DNA of 29,377 nucleotides, from NCBI GenBank assembly GCA_009768925.2, contig VHIT02000031.1:1-29377 (forward strand), written 5' to 3'. Positions 25,475 to 29,377 of this stretch are shown here, in pieces (position 1 is the stretch's first letter; each line of letters begins with the position of its first letter). The position numbers were made by a program, and so were the translations under genes. This DNA comes from Cryptosporidium bovis. Its lineage: Eukaryota; Apicomplexa; Conoidasida; Eucoccidiorida; Cryptosporidiidae. Under the pieces are notes generated by a model that searched no databases, was not told the DNA's origin, and saw nothing but the letters and a program-made list of their open reading frames with translations.

Positions 25475-26192
25475 ATGGATTTTTCGAGGTAAGTTTAGTT
25501 TGTTTTTAATTCAATTATCTATGAGATAGTTAACTATATTATACGTAGACTTTCCCTTCCTATTGAGAATGGGGACATTTACTTGCACTCTTCCAAAAAC
25601 AATGAGTTTGACACTCAGTTGCCACCTGTAAGTTTAACACTAAACGTAAAGCAAATTGAAGCTGTTTGATGCTGAAATGACCTTGACTGAATTTTAGGGA
25701 GTTTTAAACATGGGAAAGCATGAACTTTTTCGTATTTCGAAGGGCGTTGACTCAAATTTCAAATTGAACTCCGATCTTTCTTGCTCCAGAAGCCAGGATA
25801 ATTCTAGAAAAATAACAGGTTCAGATTGGTTTAAACTTCCTGAAAAAGAATGCACCGAAGAAACTCTGTATGAGTTTACGGCTCTCCATCTCAGAACTTC
25901 TGCAGACCCAAAGTCATTTTACAAACCCGATAACTCAATGAAGTCTCCTCCAACATCGTTTGCCTTCGGTCGCGTAGTTGAAAGTGGAAGGTTGAAAACA
26001 GGTGCTGGGCAGGAATCATCTACATACAAAAGCAAAAAGACTAAAACAGGACTCTCCTTCATACAGGAATTGCTAAGGGATTCTAACACTCAAAAATGGG
26101 CGAATAAAAAGTATGGAGAAATACAGAGAATAAAAGCAAAGGGCGGAAAAAAGTGGTATGCAAAACAGGTAGCAAAAAGAAAGAAATACTAA
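25475..26192 (+). CDS. FCF2-like pre-rRNA processing factor, three exons
   Basis: Exons are 25475-25488, 25549-25627 and 25698-26192, with introns of 60 and 70 bases (GTAAGT...ACGTAG and GTAAGT...TTTTAG). The joins keep the frame and give 195 residues; the 14-base first exon encodes MDFS and the start of Arg. The C-terminal half matches the FCF2 domain: SDWFKLPEKECTEETLYEFTALHLR, then DPKSFYK, FGRVVE, a central TGLSFIQELLRD helix and KKYGEIQRIKAKGGKKWYAK near the end. In yeast FCF2 and human TdIF2 this nucleolar factor is needed for early 18S rRNA cleavages. An ORF starting at 25710 alone would lose 35 upstream residues that read naturally once the introns are removed. It converges with RNase H2 subunit C. 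Confidence 0.88.
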
Positions 26193-26212
26193 TTATTGCT
26201 TTTCTCAGAAGA

Positions 26213-26240
26213 ATATATATATATATATATATATATATAT
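26213..26240. repeat. (AT)14 microsatellite
   Basis: Fourteen AT units lie in the 57-base gap between the stops of two convergent genes (FCF2 and RNase H2 subunit C). It is a likely length-variable marker and may fold back on itself in either transcript's 3' end. Confidence 0.95.
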
Positions 26241-26249
26241 TCTAAGTTA

Positions 26250-26633
26250 CTATGTTTCACTGTGTATAATATTTATAAATTGAGCAATATTTACGACTTG
26301 TGGTATATCATCAGAGGGTCTAACTTCCTCATCATAGTTCCAGTATATCAAATTTGAAACTTCATCGTTTATATCGATCTTTGAACCCACAGCAATAGGA
26401 TTGATAGATGAAACTAACATAGATAAACCTCTTGATTTTAAGTCTATCTTCTCACCACTTAGTCTCCTTCCTCTAAATATGGCAGACAGTCGGGCATTAC
26501 TTTTGTCAAGGTTTTTAACGTATCTCAGGAAATGCGAGTTGCCTTTTTTGATAAAAGAGGGGTCCGAATTTTTGATATTAGTCATTTCACCATCAAATCT
26601 TATTTTAAATGGCATTATATTAATGTACTTCAT
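26250..26633 (-). CDS. Ribonuclease H2 non-catalytic subunit C-like
   Basis: A 127-residue protein. The opening MPFKIRFDG matches LPCEVHRDG of human RNASEH2C, and AIFRGRRLSGEKIDL matches VSFRGRCLRGEEVAV, the two landmarks of the family. A W-containing acidic strand (IYWNYDEEVRPSDD) near residue 95 and a C-terminal helix (VVNIAQFINIIH) also fit. In eukaryotes subunit C pairs with subunit B to hold the catalytic subunit A, which removes ribonucleotides from DNA and RNA-DNA hybrids. The protein is a little shorter than the human one (164), mostly in a linker. The gene is intron-less. An E2F-like GGCGCAAA (26687-26694, reverse TTTGCGCC) lies 54 bases before the start, fitting an S-phase gene. Confidence 0.75.
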   Translation of the reverse strand: MKYINIMPFKIRFDGEMTNIKNSDPSFIKKGNSHFLRYVKNLDKSNARLSAIFRGRRLSGEKIDLKSRGLSMLVSSINPIAVGSKIDINDEVSNLIYWNYDEEVRPSDDIPQVVNIAQFINIIHSET

Positions 26634-26686
26634 TTTGTGTCAAATTATCAGGTTCAACGGGTAAACTAAAGCACTTTTCCTCTAGT

Positions 26687-26694
26687 GGCGCAAA
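26687..26694. promoter_or_regulatory. E2F-like site before RNase H2 subunit C
   Basis: GGCGCAAA on the + strand, TTTGCGCC on the - strand, 54 bases upstream of the RNase H2 subunit C ATG. It matches the TTTSGCGC-type E2F core well and is oriented with the gene. Function is inferred. Confidence 0.4.
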
Positions 26695-26754
26695 GAAATT
26701 GAATGATTGAGTTTCCTGAATTTTTTAAATCACAACTATGCTCTAAAAATGATA

Positions 26755-27345
26755 TTACAATAATTTATACTCGCCTGTTATTTCATTTAATATCTCAGAT
26801 GGAGCAGGGCCTATAGCAATTGCAGTGTACTCTCCAGGAGATATTTGAGTTCTACCTGCATCTCTAACGAGATAGCTTGGAACACCCTTTTTTTTTGCTT
26901 TTTTGTCTGAATCAAAAAGTTCATCCAACACCACCTTTAATACTATCTTTGCTTGACCTGATTTCTCCCACATTTCTACTGCATTTGGACATGTTTTAAT
27001 TGCACGTTTGTATGCACCTAGTATTGCGTGACCACATTGTGCAGCTATTTTTCCCTTACCCATTCCTAAATCTAATGGTTTAATTAAATTAAATTGAGGT
27101 TGATAGAAAGGTTAAATTTAAAACTTTCGTGTAAATTATTATTTCTTACCTTGTCTGACACATATTACCATCTTATAATCCGAGTGGTTGCCGAACTGAC
27201 AAGTTCCGGTATTCAGGATTAGGTTTTTATTCACTGTTTTAAACAACTTTGATAAAACAATGATCAAAAAAAATGAAAATAAGATGGGATATGAGATTTT
27301 TATGCCATCCTGAAGAATTTCAATAGTTTTCATTTTATTTTGCAT
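26755..27345 (-). CDS. Peptidyl-tRNA hydrolase 2 (PTH2), two exons, membrane anchored
   Basis: Exons are 27345-27150 and 27071-26755; the 78-base intron (GTAAGA...CATTAG) splits the codon of Asp in VCVRQDLGMGKGK. The joined protein has 170 residues. It carries YKMVICVRQDLGMGKGKIAA, QCGHAILGAYK, a Trp helix, and LVRDAGRTQISPGEYTAIAIGPAP, the full PTH2 signature including the Lys, Asp and Thr of the active site. PTH2 frees tRNA from peptidyl-tRNA released from stalled ribosomes. Residues about 15-35 are a hydrophobic segment (SYPILFSFFLIIVLS), so it is anchored in a membrane, as human PTRH2 is at the mitochondrion. The first of two Met codons, at 27345, is chosen; 27333 is possible. Only 60 bases separate it from the divergent PAC4-like gene. 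Confidence 0.92.
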
Positions 27346-27370
27346 TTAAAGTAATTATTATTTACATCTT

Positions 27371-27378
27371 CCGCCAAA
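27371..27378. promoter_or_regulatory. E2F-like site in the PTH2/PAC4 divergent promoter
   Basis: CCGCCAAA on the + strand, TTTGGCGG on the - strand, inside the 60-base gap between the starts of PTH2 (27345, -) and the PAC4-like gene (27406, +). With so little space both genes must share this promoter. Sequence match only. Confidence 0.4.
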
Positions 27379-27405
27379 CGTGACTTTAAGGTTTTGTAAT
27401 TAATA

Positions 27406-27886
27406 ATGATGAAACATATCACAGAATTGTTCGAGATAAATGGGAAGGCTATAGGAGTCGTTATTGTTAACTTTGGAAAATCTCTGTTTGTTTGGGTTGG
27501 AAGTGAGAGCGTCAAATTTGATTCACTTTTCGTCTCATTTCCTTACAAGGTAAGACAAAACACGTTATTTTGTTCTAAATGTGAAGTTAATTTGTATTTA
27601 TTAACTTTAAACATAGAATGACAAGTATTCAGACGACTTCGTAACAACCTCCCTTCTGGATGAAAACGAATTAGGATATTCTATTTCTTCACACATTTGT
27701 AAGTTTTAATTGAAAATCTTTTTAATAACTTGAATTATATCACTTTTTTTCAAAGGCAAATCACAAAATATAGCTATTTCACTAAGCATGAATATAGAAG
27801 ATGAGCTAGACAACATAGAGATGAGGGAACTTCAAGTATTTTTAAATGAGAAAATATCAGAGATCTCAGTGAAAAGTATTCGATAG
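27406..27886 (+). CDS. PAC4/PSMG4-like proteasome assembly chaperone, three exons
   Basis: Exons are 27406-27549, 27617-27698 and 27756-27886, introns 67 and 57 bases (GTAAGA...CATAG and GTAAGT...CAAAG). The joined protein has 118 residues (human PAC4 has 123). The order ELFEINGKAIGVVIV, SLFVWVGSES, TTSLLDENE and ICKSQNIAISLSMNIEDE matches PAC4: a FLWVG strand, a TSLLGD turn, a TNKQVFVSYNL strand and a C-terminal ENRIKEE helix (here LNEKISEIS). PAC4 with PAC3 guides formation of the 20S alpha ring. Similarity is modest, but length, fold landmarks and clean splice joins agree. Any one exon read alone gives a meaningless short ORF. Another proteasome gene in the window is PA28 (12777). Confidence 0.72.
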
Positions 27887-28121
27887 AGAAAAGTTAATCC
27901 TAAAATATATTTTTTAAACATTATTGTTTTTTTGCCGTCAAGTACATTATTAATAATTACATGCATATCTACTGCCCCTCTCGCAATAAATACATGTTTA
28001 AAAAAAATATTCCGGTGGGATATTTTTATGTCAAAATTTACGCAATAATTTAGTGTTAAATAAATACAATTATTTTAAGACAAATCTATTTCTCCAGTTT
28101 CAGAGACTTGAGTTGTTATAG

Positions 28122-28143
28122 TTGGAGTGTGGTTCAACTCCAA
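28122..28143 (+). promoter_or_regulatory. Hairpin just before the condensin-II gene start
   Basis: Perfect 7-base stem TTGGAGT (28122-28128) and ACTCCAA (28137-28143) with an 8-base loop GTGGTTCA, ending four bases before the ATG at 28148. If transcribed it would sit where a scanning ribosome loads, so it might reduce translation. It contains GGTTCAA, like a tRNA T loop, but no tRNA surrounds it. Confidence 0.35.
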
Positions 28144-28147
28144 AGTA

Positions 28148-29377
28148 ATGATGTCTGATTGTATCTCTGGAAACAAAAAAAAAAATCAGTACAAAATATC
28201 TGAAATCATTTCGTTTAACAGGTCTATTAGAAATTTCATCAATTCAAAAAGTAATGAGGAACTTAGAAAAATTATTGACTCATGTTTGAATTCTGCTACA
28301 ATAGTTAAAAACACAGAAGGGCAAAACTTTATATCTAAATTAATAGCAGAAATAGGAGTAGAAATACACGAATATATAATCGAGAAAATTAAAACAATCA
28401 TTGTGAAAATAAATACAAATTTATTAACGTCTTATGGGAAAATATTGTTTCTGGTATGGAATGAATATAGAATAGAAAACAAAAATGAACAAATACAGGA
28501 TTTAGAAAGAAGAATACAAGAAACATACTGTTTAGGGTCGATTAAGTTAAATCCAGTAATAGCAGTTAGAGTAAGATTTCTCTTACACTATTTTCACGAC
28601 AACCGTGATCAAGCTGAAGTAAACAACTTATTAGTCAGATTGTACGATCCAATAATATGGCGATACCTTTCAGTAGCAAACTGGAAAGTGAGATTAAATT
28701 CAACAGCTCTCTTTGCAATATTATTTCCGCTTATCGATTCATCTCTCGGGCAAAGAGAATATAAAATGGAGCTAGATCGTCAATATCAGATCTTTCAAAA
28801 CTTACTAACAGATAACAGCTCGGAAGTAAGAGCAGCTGCCGTGCAGTCTGTGTGTAGAGTATTAACACTATATTGGGAAATAACGCCAATTGAGAAGATT
28901 CAGGAGCTTTTGAACATAATCACGTCTAAATGTATGAGTGATAAGTCATCACAAGGTGTCCGAATTGCCGTTATAAGTGGAATTGATGTGATTTTAAATA
29001 ATCCATTTTCCCAGACGATAATGAGTAAGTATTTACCTAAGATCTGCGTTAATTTGCATGATGTAGACTCAGAGGTTAGGTATCATGTTGCTCTGTTAAT
29101 ATTAAAGATTTCACGTATTGAGGGAATGGACTATTCAAAAATAATCTCAAAAAAACAAATTCTTTCCAGAATTTCAAAGGAGTATATCATTTATCAAATA
29201 AAACAATCGTCGTTTTACATTAAAAATGGTTACTACTGCAATTATACCTTGAATTTAAACAAAGAAAACCCTAATTCTATTTCTGAGCAGGAATCAGTAT
29301 TTGAAACTCTAAGAGTAGCAAGAATACTTTCTGAGTTATTAAGTCCATCAATTTTTACAAAAAAAACACTAAAGGAA
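28148..29377 (+). CDS. Condensin-II subunit G2 (NCAPG2)-like, 5' part
   Basis: The frame is open from ATG 28148 to the window end (410 codons) and continues beyond it. HEAT-type helical repeats match the conserved block of CAP-G2. ANWKVRLNSTALFAILFPL corresponds to ANCQVRSNAALLFVDAFPI, and DNSSEVRAAAVQSVCRVL with YWEITP corresponds to DPYPMVRSTGILGVCKIT and YWEMMP. SSQGVRIAVISGIDVILNNP and NLHDVDSEVRYHVALLILKI also align. CAP-G2 is a HEAT subunit of condensin II, which compacts chromosomes from within the nucleus in mitosis. A second Met directly follows the first. The upstream stop is a TGA at 28109-28111. The match is clear despite the AT-rich bias; CAP-G of condensin I fits less well because of the ANW..R block. 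Confidence 0.85.
   Translation, partial: MMSDCISGNKKKNQYKISEIISFNRSIRNFINSKSNEELRKIIDSCLNSATIVKNTEGQNFISKLIAEIGVEIHEYIIEKIKTIIVKINTNLLTSYGKILFLVWNEYRIENKNEQIQDLERRIQETYCLGSIKLNPVIAVRVRFLLHYFHDNRDQAEVNNLLVRLYDPIIWRYLSVANWKVRLNSTALFAILFPLIDSSLGQREYKMELDRQYQIFQNLLTDNSSEVRAAAVQSVCRVLTLYWEITPIEKIQELLNIITSKCMSDKSSQGVRIAVISGIDVILNNPFSQTIMSKYLPKICVNLHDVDSEVRYHVALLILKISRIEGMDYSKIISKKQILSRISKEYIIYQIKQSSFYIKNGYYCNYTLNLNKENPNSISEQESVFETLRVARILSELLSPSIFTKKTLKE

Noticed and set aside
26213-26240. AT repeat as origin or transposon footprint
   Set aside because: Plain dinucleotide repeat with no flanking duplication, inverted ends or coding remains.
28081-28147. tRNA-like T loop (GGTTCAACTCC)
   Set aside because: No acceptor, D or anticodon stems can be formed around it; it is explained by the simple 7-base hairpin.

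Overview
The window looks like nuclear DNA of a compact, AT-rich protist genome. An apicomplexan of the Cryptosporidium type is the best guess. The evidence is a one-domain ApiAP2-style transcription factor, short intergenic gaps, many long intron-less genes, small GTAAG/GTATG introns where introns occur, and several secreted or membrane proteins with no recognisable family next to ordinary eukaryotic housekeeping genes. The genus is an inference; no rRNA or other marker gene is present to prove it.

Left part (1-8250): an unresolved stretch with coding-like signal (1-566), a GATA-type zinc-finger protein, a 71-residue protein with a myristoylation/palmitoylation N-terminus, a histone-fold protein like DNA polymerase epsilon subunit 3, an orphan multi-pass membrane protein, a protein joining a VHS/ENTH-like N-terminus to an alpha-adaptin-type ear, and a CDKL-family protein kinase. 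All are on the + strand.

Middle (8251-21723): a SWR1/SRCAP chromatin remodeller, a PA28 (REG) proteasome activator, valyl-tRNA synthetase and the SSU-processome WD40 protein UTP4/cirhin, all + strand and intron-less. Next is an orphan secreted acidic protein on the - strand, then a 0.7 kb divergent promoter region.

Right part (21724-29377): an ApiAP2 protein (+); a five-exon secreted protein (-) preceded by two TGCATGCA motifs; a membrane-anchored NBP35-type Fe-S scaffold that lacks the C-terminal CPxC motif (-); FCF2 (+, 3 exons); RNase H2 subunit C (-); PTH2 peptidyl-tRNA hydrolase (-, 2 exons); a PAC4-like proteasome assembly chaperone (+, 3 exons); and the 5' part of condensin-II subunit G2 (+, cut by the window end). 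Exon joins were worked out by hand from splice signals and from continuity of protein family similarity.

Functionally the window mixes chromatin and DNA maintenance (SWR1, histone-fold protein, RNase H2C, condensin II), ribosome biogenesis and translation (UTP4, FCF2, ValRS, PTH2), proteasome control (PA28, PAC4), Fe-S assembly and gene regulation (GATA-type, ApiAP2, CDKL), with a few lineage-specific surface or secreted proteins. No mobile element, CRISPR array, tRNA or rRNA gene was recognised.
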